64,000 bases of DNA from Cryoendolithus antarcticus (Eukaryota > Ascomycota > Dothideomycetes > Cladosporiales > Cladosporiaceae): positions 62,001-126,000 of the forward strand of contig NAJO01000039.1 of the NCBI GenBank assembly GCA_002077065.1, in the 5' to 3' direction. A program made the position numbers and the translations under genes. The notes under the pieces are model-generated. The model saw nothing but the letters and a program-made list of their open reading frames with translations. It did no database searches and had not been told where the DNA came from. Positions 36,172 through 47,882 of the stretch are shown here, in pieces; within the stretch, counting starts at the first letter, position 1; every line of letters begins with the position of its first letter.

Positions 36172-36617
36172 GATGTAGTGTGTGTTGTGTGATGTGGGAA
36201 GTTCTATTGATGCGATGTGGTGAATGAGTGCTTTGCGAAAGTGATGGTGTAGGTGAAGTCGCAGAGGAAATTCTGTTGTCAACTTCATCAAATTGCCCCA
36301 CACTCGCTTAATACTCCTGGTTCGGCGGTCGGTGCGTCATGTGCCGCTGGTTTGGCCTTGGCGTTTTGGTAGCGTAACGACAACGGGCAGCCGGTTTGGA
36401 TTTCTCAGTGGTCGACGGCGTTCGATAGCGAACAGATTCCGTGTATTGTGACTATTTGCCACGCAGTGGAGGCGATAGGTCGCTCATTGCTACCGGCCGG
36501 GCCCTCAACACCTGAGCTGCAGCAGGAACCCGCAGCACAAGTTTGAGCATCATTGCATCAGTCCCTGAAGTGGCACAAGTCGCTTGAAGAAATTCGAGAT
36601 CACGTATCATTCGTTGA
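36172..36617. other. Intergenic: CNBP promoter and F-box gene 3' flank
   Basis: No coding signal is seen. The upstream region of the zinc-knuckle gene contains CT-rich and AT-rich short tracts only. Confidence 0.45.
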
Positions 36618-38375
36618 TCATGTGAAATCATACACTACCAGCGCTTGCCGGCCCTGGCTCTCCTCCTTCAATGCCACCACATTTTCCTCGTCAAACCCAA
36701 TCCACCCTCGTGTGAAAGTCAACTCACTCTGATCATTCCTGTCACTCTCGCCGGTATGACTGCTTCGCGAGTCCACCTCGGCGCTGCTGTGACTGACCAG
36801 ATCGAGGCCAGCCTGTGTAGTGTTGTCCGGCTTCGTGATCTGCGCTCCTGGCTGTACTCGGACGCTCACGCTACCGCCTGCGAGCCTCTTACGCGCTGCA
36901 GATGACATGAAGCCACCTTCGAGCTCCCATACCCGAAGTTCGTCGCCTTGCCGACTGACAGACACGGCCTTGCCGCGATTGCCAACATGTGCGCCTGATA
37001 CCGATGAGGTGTGGCCCCACAATCTCGTGCCGTCGCTGATCGATAGGCTGTCCTTCGTGGAGAAGATCATGTAAAGTGTCAATGTGTTGTCTGGATGCGA
37101 GACCAGAAGGTATGGATGCGTATGTGACAGCGAGGTCGGCTTTGAGTGTATCTGCCGCGACTCTTGGAAAGCAAGTGTGGTGGTACCGCTCGAGTGCGGA
37201 CTCAGATGCGAAGTCATTGGTATCGACGAGAACGCAAGTGGTCGGTAGTGCTCATCGATCGCCGAAGCAGTCCGCGAGCGCTGTAGATCGCCCGACTTGG
37301 ATAGCTGAACCTCCTGCACACCAACCGTCCATCCGGAGAGGTATGTTGGCAGTGCGTACGCGATCGAAACTAAGACGGTGTCTGCGGAGATCCGCAAGCA
37401 TGTCGATAGTGGAGGCCAGACGTTGTGCGACTTGAGGGCATGCAACAGCCGTGGAGCGCCGTCAGCTCTCACGGGGTCTATTCCGGATTCCGAAGCTCCG
37501 CATTCGTACACCGAGAGTGATTGAGTCGCTGTCATGGTGACTACATATGGCCAAGCGATTGCCACAGACGCTATAAGCCCGTTGTTCGAAGGCTCACTGC
37601 TGTGTCGGCGCTTAATCATCTCTGACTTCAAGTCCATGTCATAGAGTGCGAAAGAGCCATCTTCGAAGCCGAGCACAACTTTCGAAAGTTTCGTGTTGTC
37701 ATCCGAGGCATCAACAGCCAGACAAGTTGGCGGACTAAGGCTCGTTGACTCGAGACTTGCCTGGGCAAGCAATCTCCGCTCCCCCTTCGCCGACCAAGCT
37801 CGTAAGCCTTCTTCCCTGCTCGCCATGTAAATGACTCCATCGCACATCTGTACCACCACAGGCGGTATTGGTGCCTTCTCTGCAACTTTGATCTCCTGCA
37901 CCGCACAGCTACCCTTGGTCCAGTTGTGCCGCAGCTTGTACTGGGGCTTCCAGTTCGTCTTCTTACCTGTGGTTCCTCTACTTTCGAGGAGATGCCCCTC
38001 ATCTAGCCATCTTGAGGCCTTGCTCGCGAAGCGGGCATCTCGAGACGAGACATCTCGTATTCCAGGTAGTCGACTCGCGCGAGGCCGTACAAATCGGTCA
38101 TAGTAGTGTGCTTTCCAGAGCTGGTCATCCCCTGCTAGACTAGAGAACTTGCGGGAGAGTCTACTCACTTAGCCTTGTAGTCTACCATACGTGTGACAAG
38201 TGACTTACCTTTGGCAGAGGGTGAGATCTGAGACGGGAAGATATGCAAGAATTCGCAACGTCAGCTCATCGCTAAGGGTGCTGAGCGACCGTGAGTGCTC
38301 TGCACTGCTGCGAACACGCTTCGCTGGAGCGAGGTTGTGGTCGAGACCTGCAGCAGCTGCTTGTCGTTTGACCAT
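36618..38375 (-). CDS. F-box protein with WD40-like C-terminal part
   Basis: Exons 38375-38209 and 38160-36618 give 569 residues; the 48-bp intron has GTAAGT and a CTAAGTGAGTAG end. The F-box spans residues ~31-80 and crosses the splice junction (L-S-D-E-L-T-L-R-I-L-A-Y-L-P, then L-W-K-A-H-Y-Y-D-R). The rest contains weak beta-propeller strands (G-V-I-Y-M-A-S-R-E-E-G-L-R-A-W; K-V-V-L-G-F-E-D-G-S-F-A-L-Y-D; L-W-G-H-T-S-S-V-S-G-A-H-V; D-E-L-R-V-W-E-L). Such proteins serve as substrate adaptors for SCF ubiquitin ligases. The substrate is unknown. Without exon 1 the F-box would be truncated. Confidence 0.85.
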
Positions 38376-38664
38376 GGCGCGGTATAGGTTGAGAAAGGGA
38401 AATGATTACCTTGATGGTTCATGTGTGGTGGCGTGAGAACTCCGGAAGCGGCTTGCCGAACATGGCAGCTACGTCACACTTCAAGGTGGTTGCATTCCAT
38501 GTAGTCGTGGGCATCTCAACAGAATTCAACACACACATCAGTACTCACGAGTAACGCATCAGAGCAGCAGTCAGTACGAAGAGTAAACGGATCTACCAAA
38601 AACGACATCCCGGCCGGCTTTTTGCACGAAGGTATCCGTCACAGATCCATCCTAGACCGCAATC

Positions 38665-39007
38665 ATGAGATTCTACCTGCTTTCCCTGGTCCTCACCCTC
38701 TTCGCGGTGCTCTCCTTCGCAGCGACAACGCCCCAGAGGCCGATCGTGGTCTCGTATCCAGCAAGCACGCCAGACTACGTGATTCAAGAGGCGATCGATG
38801 CCATCAAGAATGCTGTACGCACTTGCTAGCCCTCGATGCTCGAGCTCAGCGCTAATCATGACACAGGGCGGGCTCATCACACACGAGTACAAGCTGATCA
38901 AGGGTTTCGCGGCAAAGGTCAGCAAAGAGGCTGTGGCAGCGGTGCAGTCGCTGAACAACGGTGCGATCATCGAGGAGGACCAGGAGATGAGCATCACTGG
39001 GGCTTGA
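38665..39007 (+). CDS. Small peptidase inhibitor I9-like protein with signal peptide
   Basis: Exons 38665-38814 and 38867-39007 encode 96 residues; the 52-bp intron has GTACGC and a GCTAATC branch. Residues 1-20 form a signal peptide (L-L-S-L-V-L-T-L-F-A-V-L-S-F-A-A). The mature part has the ferredoxin-like I9 pattern: I-V-V-S-Y-P, a helix Q-E-A-I-D-A-I-K-N-A, G-G-L-I-T-H-E-Y-K-L-I-K-G-F-A-A-K-V, and a C-terminal I-I-E-E-D-Q-E-M. Stand-alone I9 proteins such as yeast Pbi2 inhibit subtilisin-like vacuolar proteinase B and resemble protease propeptides. No protease domain follows, so it is a free inhibitor. The signal peptide suggests secretion or vacuolar delivery. Confidence 0.85.
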
Positions 39008-41149
39008 ACGGGTCGCGAATACAGCGTGGAAGCGAGGGTGGTAAATGCTTATGCGGCTTGCGGCTAGTCACGAATTCACGATCGGACATGAGGATTAATG
39101 ATCAGCAGGAGTGGCCTTGACGAGCATGGCGATCACGTGGGCGATGGGACTGCTTTGACGGTTTTCGTACGGGTGACGGGCGACCTGTGACGGCGTTGAT
39201 CGGTGAGACTTGTTGCGGAAGATATCTATGCAGCATAGTTTTCTGCGATGGGGTTCAGAGTCTCGTGCCTTTTCATGTCCCTGATCGGCGCAGGTAGGGA
39301 TGAGGTCTGCGGGCCGTTTGCTCAATGCGTGCACATCGCGATGTGAATGTCGATAGGCAACTATCTAGTACCACTGCTCTCGGACAAGTCTGAAGGTAGC
39401 TCTTGCGATTGATCCACCCGCGACCAATTTTGACTCTCCGAGGTGTCGCAGCGGAGTAATTGGTTGTCGCGGTGTATTCAATGGAACCACAAGTTGAGGG
39501 TCGCTCACTATGGTGCTTTCCACGCTCGTGGAAGACCGGAGGAGGGTGACGTCCGTGCTGCACTGAAGTCGATCAACGCTGGACCACAGAAAGCAGAGTC
39601 AGCCACTTGCACGTGAATGCGGAACCATGTACTTCGTGTACAGTTGACACGTATTTTCCGAAGGTGTGCTTCATCGGCGATCCAATTCTCGCGTCGACAT
39701 GCCTTGCTACATGTACGCAGCCATTGGCCAACATGCCTGCGGCGGTCAAGCAACAGTGCCGCCAAGACTGCACCTTTCTCGATGGCTCGTCCGCGCTCAT
39801 ATCGCAACAGAGTTAGCGTGTACACGGCAGAACGGCTGTTCAGCGGATGGCTTGAAGGAGCTGCTCGGTTAGCGAGTGGCTTTTGGCCTGCGTATCATGC
39901 ACATGACAAGCCCCCGCTTCATCCCATCTCAGTGGTTCAACGGCCGACTAGAGACCCTAGAGGATGCTATGCACCAAAGCTTAGTGGTCACGACAGTAGG
40001 GCATGAAACCGGTGAAGCATGACCACACTCGCTTGAACGCATTGGCGCAGATGTGATGCAGTGTACCTGTTTCGTTCACGGGGCAGGCGGCGCTTCCGCA
40101 GTCTCCCGATCACTCGTAAGGCGAAGCCCGAGTCCTGGGCACCGGAGAGAGTTAGCTGGCACTCTCTTTCATCGAGCACGCAGCTCGCGCAACGCCCGAT
40201 CGCAGATAGCTTTCGCTAAGCTCCCATCTCACCCAAAGAAGAGACTCCGCGTTGTGCTAGATCGGTCGGCAACCTTGAACGCACGTGTCGGCACTGCGGG
40301 ATCGCTCGGTTGCAAATCACTGGCTTTCACCCTAGGCCTCCTTCGGCCTTGCCCGGGTCTTGCAATTGGGCAAAACTTGCAAGAACGCCTTGCAGAACGC
40401 GATTCCAGAGCTGTGTGCCAAGAATGTGGAATCCAGGACCGGGACCGGAATCGATAGCAAAGATGGCATCGCCTTTGCGACCAGGGTTGCCGCGATCGAC
40501 GCTTTGCCGGTCATCAACTGCTGCAGGGAGAGCATGACCCAAAGATACATTTCGCAGACGCACCTGCGTATCGCGCCTTGACCAGGCTAGTGGTGCAAGC
40601 GCCTTCCGAGTGACCGTGAGCAGGATGTGGGGATGGAGTTTTCGCCGAGACAGTGGAGAAGTAGCGCGCGCGCAGGAAACTCTGTTATTGGTTTTGCCTA
40701 GCAGATCAATCGCTGTACCCACCAAAACGGACGTTGCTACTGTTGCTGCAGCTTGCAACGCTATGCCGTTGAGGGCGCGCCGGTGTCGACCAGCTCCTCT
40801 CCCCGCGCTGCTGCTATCGCTACTGCCCGCCCACCCTGACCTGGCGCGCATCACCATGATACGCTTCCCAGTCGGGGAGGGCTGAGTACCTCACACACTG
40901 CTGCCTTCTGCGTGGCTCGATACCAGACCTCAGCCTCTCCATTGCCAAGAGACTGTTGTATGTCACAAGATCTCTGTTTGGAAGTGCAAGCGAAGACTGC
41001 GATATACAGCTCTTGTTGTGCTGCGAGGGTAGAAATTTCGAGAACATCCGCGACAATTCACTCACATACTGTCAACACTGCACAGAGAAGTGACGACAGC
41101 GATACTCGGCAACTCGAGGTTCAACAAGTTACTCTTAGTCTCCTGATCA
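39008..41149. other. Gene-poor stretch of about 2.1 kb with cysteine-rich open frames
   Basis: No gene is firmly supported. Two plus-strand frames are protein-like: 39607-39816 (69 codons, seven Cys, several in C-x3-C pairs) and 40360-40581 (73 codons, with C-K-N-A-L-Q-N-A-I-P-E-L-C and a later C-C). Neither has a visible signal peptide or splice partner. The end of the stretch must hold the promoter of the bHLH gene. Confidence 0.4.
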
Positions 41150-42223
41150 ATGACATCCTTGCAATCCAGTGTCGCCGTCTCGTTTGGGCCCGGCGCATTC
41201 GACAGCATGTCGGATCGACAGCCGGACCACCATTGGCAGCACCAACAACATCATAGTCAGCAGAATCAGCAGCACGACTACTTCGATCAGATTCCACTCG
41301 GCACTTCACCATGGCAGTCGAATGCGACACCGCTGGCGAGCAATCATCGACGTCCACAGCAGCTACAAGGTTACGGCACAGGAGGCGCGAACCGTAACGT
41401 GTATCAAGCTACTGCGACGAGCTTCGATCCGTACGCTGGTCTAACAAGTACTGGCCTCCTCGCGCCAAACGATGTCGGCTTCGTCACTGATCCACAATGG
41501 CCTTCAGGAATGGACGTCTCGACGCCCTCGGTTTTCGCTCCAACGCAAGACCCAATGGACCACGTCCGAACCCAAGCCAGTGGACTAATGCCTCCCGCCA
41601 ACGAGAATCAACGACCCTCAAGTCGTCACGCCCATACTTTTCCCGCGAAGGCGCTAGCACGGCCTTCCAACAATCTCCTGTCTCCCGACGCCCTACGCCC
41701 AACACTTCAGTCCCGCGCCAAGACCGCGCCAGTAAAGCCTTCCGCCGCCGCGAAGCGCGCTTCCAAATCGCCTGCATCCGACGACAGCGAAGAAGACTTC
41801 GTACCCGACGACAGCGTCATGACCTCGAATCCAACCCAAAGCACAACCACCACCCGCGGCCGCAAACGCACCCGCATCCCGCACACAGCAGTCGAGCGCC
41901 GCTACCGCGAGAATCTGAACGCGCACCTCGAACGTCTCCGCCAAACAGTACCTTCGGTCGCCAGTCGGCGGCCGTCTGGCAACGCAGCCGCACGGCCAGG
42001 GGATCTGGCGATCGTGGAGGGCGCGAAGCCCAGCAAGTGCGAGATCCTCAATGGAGCTATCGAGCACATCCAGGCGCTAGAGAGGGAGGTAGCGGCGCTG
42101 AGGAGTGAGAATAGTGAGTTGAGGGCTAGGGCTCAGGGGCTGCAGGGGCCGGGTGAGGGGCAGGTGCAGGGGCAGGGATGGTACATGGGTGGCGTTGGGA
42201 GGGGAAGGGGGTATGGGGAATGA
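41150..42223 (+). CDS. bHLH transcription factor with SREBP-type basic region
   Basis: A single exon encodes 357 residues. The N-terminal 240 residues are disordered (Gln/His rich, then Ser/Pro). The basic helix-loop-helix spans about 242-325: H-T-A-V-E-R-R-Y-R-E-N-L-N in the basic part, a loop rich in Arg/Ala/Gly/Pro, then K-C-E-I-L-N-G-A-I-E-H-I-Q-A-L as helix 2, extended by a short leucine-rich coil (L-R-S-E-N-S-E-L-R-A). The Tyr of R-R-Y-R is the hallmark of the SREBP class, which permits binding of both E-box and sterol-response elements. The membrane segments of SREBP proteins are absent, so this is a soluble nuclear factor. An in-frame ATG at 41207 is an alternative start. Confidence 0.85.
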   Translation: MTSLQSSVAVSFGPGAFDSMSDRQPDHHWQHQQHHSQQNQQHDYFDQIPLGTSPWQSNATPLASNHRRPQQLQGYGTGGANRNVYQATATSFDPYAGLTSTGLLAPNDVGFVTDPQWPSGMDVSTPSVFAPTQDPMDHVRTQASGLMPPANENQRPSSRHAHTFPAKALARPSNNLLSPDALRPTLQSRAKTAPVKPSAAAKRASKSPASDDSEEDFVPDDSVMTSNPTQSTTTTRGRKRTRIPHTAVERRYRENLNAHLERLRQTVPSVASRRPSGNAAARPGDLAIVEGAKPSKCEILNGAIEHIQALEREVAALRSENSELRARAQGLQGPGEGQVQGQGWYMGGVGRGRGYGE

Positions 42224-42788
42224 GTGGATGATGTTGCGGATGGGAGAAAGGATGGGTGGTACTTTCGTTCAATGGCAAGTGCAAGTCGATGAGCGGACTG
42301 CATGGCGTTCTGGGACCAGTCACGGGCGAGTGAAGAGCTCAATGTGCAGGGAAACGGTGCACGATGACAGGAACGCGGAGCGCAGGTGTTCACGCACCGA
42401 CACGATGCTCACGCGGTGAATGTGGTCGTTATGGGTGTTTGGGCGGGCAAAAGCTGCAGATACCCTGATGAGATAGCTACTCACTCAACTCTGAATCACA
42501 TTTCATCAAAGCACGCCGCTTCCCAGCTCGTCACATGCATTGCCATTATTGCACGTGCCCGTAGACTGGTTAGCCAGTGCTGGCCACACCGTGCGCCATC
42601 GTGTAACCTCTGCCACACCCACGTCCAGGCACCGCCGCCAAGATAGGGCTGAGTGTTGGCCATCACACCACTACATTCAAGCTCGCAAGCCAAACCGGTG
42701 ACACCCTTGTCGACACTCGCTCAACATCCACGGAGTTCCCTCCGAACTCCTTTCTCCTATTCCAGCAAGTCCACGCATTCTCAGCAAA
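42224..42788. other. Convergent intergenic region
   Basis: This lies between the stop codons of the bHLH gene (+) and the Sae2-like gene (-). Nothing else is recognised. Confidence 0.5.
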
Positions 42789-44924
42789 TCACTCATTTCT
42801 GAACACCCACCTTCCACCACCCCTCATAGCGTCCCTCCACATCCCCTCCACCCTGTCCCTCTCAATCGCCCTAGCCTTCTCGCGATTAACTTCTTCCTCC
42901 TGCGTGCTCGGCATGCCTGTGTTCCAGTAACCAGGTGGACTCGCACGCCGCGTGAAGACTTCTCTGTGTTTGCCGTGCTTGCTTGCGAAGTCGTGAGCTC
43001 GGGCTTCCAGTACAGTCTCCTTGCGCTTCGCATCGTCGTAGCCCTGCATAGTCTCTTCCCAGTTGGATCCGAGGTAATCTTCGAGTAGATCGGAACGAGA
43101 CTTCAACGTGGGTGGTAAGGCACCTGCTCGAGCCATTTCGAGAAATTGGCCGCCGCAGCAAGTTGGCAGGGTGCAGTTCGGGAGGCAGCGACGGGTTTCG
43201 CGGCCACGAATGGAGTCGGCGAAGGCGAATGAGGTGTTTTGATATGCGGGATTGATTCGGAAGTCAGATGTGCTTAGGGCTGAGGGATGGCGGAGACGTA
43301 GTGGCTCCTCTTCAGGGCGGACTGCTGGAGGTACAGGGACGAGTCCGCGCGGAAGTCGAAATTGGGCTGGTGCAGGTCTGGCGGCCGTGTCCTCAGTCTT
43401 GATGGTCCGCGGGTGGCTTGTCGGCGGTGGTGATTTCTTGGGCAATGACTTCCGATTTGGTGGTACTAATCTTCGCTGCACGGGTAGTCTACTTGGCGTA
43501 TCGTCGCTGAGCATCGCTCCGAGTCGGTGTGCGCTGGCTGAGTTGATGGCTGGAGCGGAGTCACCCTTTCTGGTCATTACGACCTGACTGATAGTCTCGT
43601 CGCCATCTTCGGCGAGGCAAGCAGCTTTGACTGCTGCATCATCGTAAGCTCCACGTCGTATTCGTCCAGTGCGAGGTATCGAGCGTACGTTGGGACTGAT
43701 TCGCCTCAGTGGTGCGCGCTCGGAGCCAGACCGTGTACCCGGAGGCACAGCCGTGAGATGAGCGATATCTTCAGCTTCAGACGGCTGTTGTGCGACACTC
43801 ATAGTGGTGGCCTCCACTCTTGTCCGCATGAGTTCGTGCATGTCAGGCAAGTCTCCATCAGAAAGGGAAGACGAGGTCTTCCTGAATAGGCCATGTCCAC
43901 GCAGCGCGTTCGGCTGTGCAGTCTCCTCGGAAGCTGCGCGATCATAAGCACTGATTCCGTGGAGTCCTCTGCGTGGTGTGCGGAGCAATCCATCCAAATG
44001 ATCAAGATCTGATGTCTCTTGTCGCAGTACTTGATGAGGGCCAGCTCGTCGAGGGGGACTGTACTCGTCGGACTTAAGCTGAAATGGCTTCTCGGCAGAG
44101 CCAGCGCCATCTGATCGTTGCTGTTCTCGCTTGACCTTGCGCGGAGGCGGCATCTGCACAGCAGATCCACTCCGTCGTCGTTTGACCGTGCGCGCTGAGA
44201 CCACTACTGGCTCATCCTCAGACTCCTGCTTGACGACGACGTGGTGGTCATCTCCAACGAAGTTCTCGTCGCCTTCAGTGGTCTGGCTTGAGGTGACTTG
44301 GGGCACATGATCGTCCGAGGCAGGTGGCGAAGATCGTATATGCAGCCCATTGCGATGCATGGCTGGATCTGGTGAAGACCTCGAGGTAAAATGATCCCCT
44401 CTGACGGTGGCAAAGTCATCTACGACAGGCACGACAGCTTTCGGCGTTGTGTCATGGTCATTCGAAGCCACAGCATTATCCACCTCGATCGAGACGTCCA
44501 GAGGGAGCGTGGGCGCTGGGCTGACAGCTTTATCGTGGGCCAAGTCTTTGCTTAATTTCGTATTGATATACGCCTTCCACTGCTTTGCCGACTCCTTGGC
44601 CGCAGCGTACTTAGTCATAGCTTGCTTGACGACGTGAGCACAATGCTCATGCCGCACTTGTAGCTCGTTATGTTTGCGTTGAAGCTCCAAATGGCGACGG
44701 TGCAGCTCCTCGTAGTCGGTCGAGAGAACATCGGATCCCCCCACAACCTGACCATCATTCGCGCACGAGAGTCCATTCGGTTCCCTGTCTTCGGTGGCAA
44801 TTGCCAATTGCTCCTTCAAGGAGGCAATTTCATTCTCGAGCTTGTCGATCCTAAAATCCTTTTTGATGATGAGGTCCCGGAGCTCGCGATCATCCCCAGG
44901 GTTCGGAGGGTGTTTGGCACCCAT
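42789..44924 (-). CDS. SAE2: DNA-end resection protein, Sae2/Ctp1/CtIP-like
   Basis: A single exon encodes 711 residues. The N-terminus (about 10-130) is a coiled coil (I-D-K-L-E-N-E-I-A-S-L-K-E-Q-L; Y-E-E-L-H-R-R-H-L-E-L-Q), as expected for oligomerisation. A long disordered central region with many S-P, S-Q and T-P sites fits control by kinases. The C-terminal Sae2/CtIP domain (about 580-690) has a cysteine cluster (C-L-P-N-C-T-L-P-T-C-C-G-G), the E-D-Y-L-G segment and the conserved S-P-P-G-Y-W-N-T-G-M-P-S-T-Q-E. The family stimulates Mre11-Rad50-Nbs1/Xrs2 to clip DNA ends, starting resection for homologous recombination. It is divergently placed from PCF11 with 782 bases between start codons. 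Confidence 0.9.
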   Translation of the reverse strand: MGAKHPPNPGDDRELRDLIIKKDFRIDKLENEIASLKEQLAIATEDREPNGLSCANDGQVVGGSDVLSTDYEELHRRHLELQRKHNELQVRHEHCAHVVKQAMTKYAAAKESAKQWKAYINTKLSKDLAHDKAVSPAPTLPLDVSIEVDNAVASNDHDTTPKAVVPVVDDFATVRGDHFTSRSSPDPAMHRNGLHIRSSPPASDDHVPQVTSSQTTEGDENFVGDDHHVVVKQESEDEPVVVSARTVKRRRSGSAVQMPPPRKVKREQQRSDGAGSAEKPFQLKSDEYSPPRRAGPHQVLRQETSDLDHLDGLLRTPRRGLHGISAYDRAASEETAQPNALRGHGLFRKTSSSLSDGDLPDMHELMRTRVEATTMSVAQQPSEAEDIAHLTAVPPGTRSGSERAPLRRISPNVRSIPRTGRIRRGAYDDAAVKAACLAEDGDETISQVVMTRKGDSAPAINSASAHRLGAMLSDDTPSRLPVQRRLVPPNRKSLPKKSPPPTSHPRTIKTEDTAARPAPAQFRLPRGLVPVPPAVRPEEEPLRLRHPSALSTSDFRINPAYQNTSFAFADSIRGRETRRCLPNCTLPTCCGGQFLEMARAGALPPTLKSRSDLLEDYLGSNWEETMQGYDDAKRKETVLEARAHDFASKHGKHREVFTRRASPPGYWNTGMPSTQEEEVNREKARAIERDRVEGMWRDAMRGGGRWVFRNE

Positions 44925-45706
44925 TGCCGCGTGCGCAAACGATCGTGCTACAGGCTCGACCTATGTACCGGGGGGGATCACATCTCAAGGGTTTTGGAGT
45001 CGCGTCCAGAACGCGCGGTCACGTGCAACCCACGCTAAGCTACTTTCGTTGGACTTCGGCTTGCTCATCAGATCTCTACTCCAACGTCCCTCCCACTGTC
45101 ATCACTTTCCGCCAGTATTCCCCGCCCAATACTACAGACGCTAGCCACAACTGGCCCTCACTGGATTGACTAGTGGATGCTCGAGTATCAGCTCAATTAC
45201 TCCCGCAGTCAGGACTGGAAGCACCGCCTGCGACCAGTACCTCCGGCCATTAAGTGTGCAGCAAATTACGCCTTGTAAAGCACGCTCTCGGATCTGGAGC
45301 CATACTCTCAACGGGATCTTCAGGATCACCAGGATTCTTCACTCGGATTCAGAGGTCTTGACGTGTGCTGGGCGAGAGGCGGGTCGTGCAAGAAATCGTG
45401 GTCAGAAAGAGCTTCGGAAATTTCGGGTTGAGCGCTGTGCCACAGTAAGGTCGAGGACATTGCGGGCTATAGCTAGTCATAACCACGCTCTCTCGCAGCT
45501 GCTCACTGCAGAAGGTCGTTGCGTTGGTCTCACGTGCGCTGCATCAACTTGTCGGCTGCGGTGGCTAAGCCTGGGCTGCCCGTCACTTCAATACACCTAC
45601 TGCGCTGGTGTATCCCCACTCACAGCACCACTCACGAACTACCTACACATATTCGTAGATAGTGCTGCATCTTACCGTGACTCGATCCACTGAGTGTCTT
45701 GAAGTC
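44925..45706. promoter_or_regulatory. Bidirectional upstream region of SAE2-like (-) and PCF11 (+) genes
   Basis: This divergent region of 782 bases must serve both promoters. A 175-codon plus-strand frame (45166-45693) lacks any domain and was not called. Confidence 0.5.
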
Positions 45707-47882
45707 ATGTCGTCTCTGTCTCCGAGAGGCTCCCTCTCCGGCGTGTCATCCGCTGCTGTTGCAGATGACTTCGCAGACTCGTTGAAAGACTTGACTCAAA
45801 ACAACAAGTATGAGATCAGTAACTTGACGATCATCGCGAAAGAGAACACTGAGCATGCGCAAGTCATATCCAAAGCCCTCGAGAATCACATCAAGAAGGT
45901 AAGCGGATCTGATCACGTGACAATGCCAAGACATTGACAACCATGGCTGACACTTTCCTTAGGCAGGTCCAGCGCACAAGCTTCCTGCTTTGTATCTCCT
46001 CGACTCGATCGTGAAGAATGTCGGCACTCCTTACACAGTCTATCTTGGTCGATCACTGTACAGCACCTTCATGGAGGCATATACGCTGGTGGACACCAAT
46101 ACTCGGAAGTCGATGGAAGGAATGTTGAAGACATGGAAGGAGCCAGTGCCCGGATCTATGGACCCACGACCAGTTTTTCCTCCTGAAGTATACCGGCCGA
46201 TAGAGAACGCACTTATCAGAGCCCGTACAGCTGCATTGCAGCATCGCGGAATGCCACAGAACGAATATCACTCCACACCAACGCCACCGCAGATGAATGG
46301 CCGATACATGCCGCCGCCCCAACAGAACTACGCCCAATACCAGCAACCGCAGCAGTACTACAATCAAGCACCTCAACAACAAACTATGCCGGCGTATGCA
46401 TCGACACCTGTGTCCCAGAACTTCGCGCAGCCACAGCCGACTAGACCAGCCTACATCGATCCAGAGTCGGTGAAGCGTAATGTAGCAGGTGTAATCTCGC
46501 AGGTGCAGCAGGAGTTCGGGTCCGACCCCATGAACGTGAAGACGCAAGCCAAGTTGCAGGCGCTCCTCAGTCTCCAGCAAGTCCTCAACACGCAACAGCT
46601 GCCGCCTGAGAGTCTAAAAGCGATTGTAGCGCAGATAGATAAGTTCTCGGCGGCTGCAGCACCGCAGCCCCCTGTGCAGTCTACTCCTGTCGTGCCTGTG
46701 TCGCAATGGCAACCTCCAGCCCCAATCTCGCAGCCTCTACCGCTTCCTGTTCCACAACCCTACCTTCAGGCACCATCCGTCCAGCCACCAGTATATGCCC
46801 ATCCGCCGACCTCGGTAGCTCCACCGCAGGCAGCACCTGCTCTGAGCTCACAGCAGCTCGGCTCGCTCGCTGCACTGCTACAGAATACTCAAAAGCCTAG
46901 TACGCCACAGTTGCGCGCCGCAGCTCCTGCACTACAGACTGCCTCGCACGCACAGCTACATAGCTTCCAGAGCCAGACAGCGGCGGCACCTCCACCACAG
47001 AGCGGAGGAGACCTTTTCGCTGCACTGGCCAAGGCAGGATTGGTCAAGCCGCCTACAATGCCACCCATCGTGCACTTGCCAGCCACAACAAGTCAAGCAC
47101 CGCCCGCGCCCGCGCCAGGTGCCGACCTTGCCACTTTGCTCAACTCTCTGCACAAGCGCGGTCCATCACAGGGCGGCAACGCATCCGCGACTAATGGTGC
47201 ATCAGCAACCAGCTTCTCACCTCGTGTGCACGTTCCAGCGACCAACGCTGCACTCAAAGTCTTCCGTCCTGAGCTCCTCCGGGCGCTCTATACCGACCAA
47301 CCAAACCAATGCTCGACCTGCGGCCGTCGCTTCCTCTCTACCCCAGCAGGCCGTGAGATCAAAGCTCGCCACCTAGACTGGCACTTCCGCATCAATCAGC
47401 GCTTGGCAGAAAGCACCCGCGCAGCTCACCATCGCCACTGGTATCCCGACGCCCTCGAATGGATGAAGACAGACGACTTCGACCCCAGCACCGTCACAGC
47501 CGACACTGCAAACGCCAAGGTCGCTACAGCCACTGAACGCGTCAAAGGACCAGAAGACATGTACGTCCGCGCTCCAGCCGGTATGACCAAGACGCAATGC
47601 CCGATCTGCTATGAGGAGATGCGCAGCAGTCACCCCGAGGAAGTGCAAGACTGGGTGTTCATGAACGCTACTTACAATGGAGGCAAGATTGTGCATGCGA
47701 CTTGCCTTACAGAGATGACTGGGGTTGTGCCGCAGCAGAATGGTGGAGGAGGAAGTCTCGCGGCCGCGTTGGCGGGATTGGGAGGGAGCAGGGAGGGAAG
47801 TCGGACGCCGAATAGTGTTCTGGGAAAGCGGAAGGCGGAGGAGGGGGTAGGTAGCGCACAGAAGTTGAGGAGGGAGTTCTGA
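45707..47882 (+). CDS. PCF11: mRNA 3'-end processing factor Pcf11
   Basis: Exons 45707-45898 and 45963-47882 give 703 residues. The acceptor TTAG at 45962 is preferred over a nearby GCAG because it yields the conserved K-A-G-P-A-H-K-L-P-A-L-Y-L-L-D-S-I-V-K-N. An N-terminal CTD-interacting domain (about 1-140) is followed by a Gln/Pro/Ala-rich region with runs of Gln. A first zinc finger lies at about 513 (C-S-T-C-G-R-R-F with H-L-D-W-H-F) and a second at about 612 (C-P-I-C-Y-E-E-M ... C). Pcf11 binds the phosphorylated Pol II CTD and belongs to cleavage factor IA, with Clp1 and Rna14/15, in pre-mRNA cleavage, polyadenylation and termination. Domain order matches yeast Pcf11. Confidence 0.94.

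Noticed and set aside
38593..38997. 134-codon minus-strand frame
   Set aside because: Antisense of the I9 inhibitor gene, which has a signal peptide and a proper intron.
40327..40857. 176-codon minus-strand frame
   Set aside because: Arg/Ala/Gly-rich composition without any motif, signal peptide or splice context.
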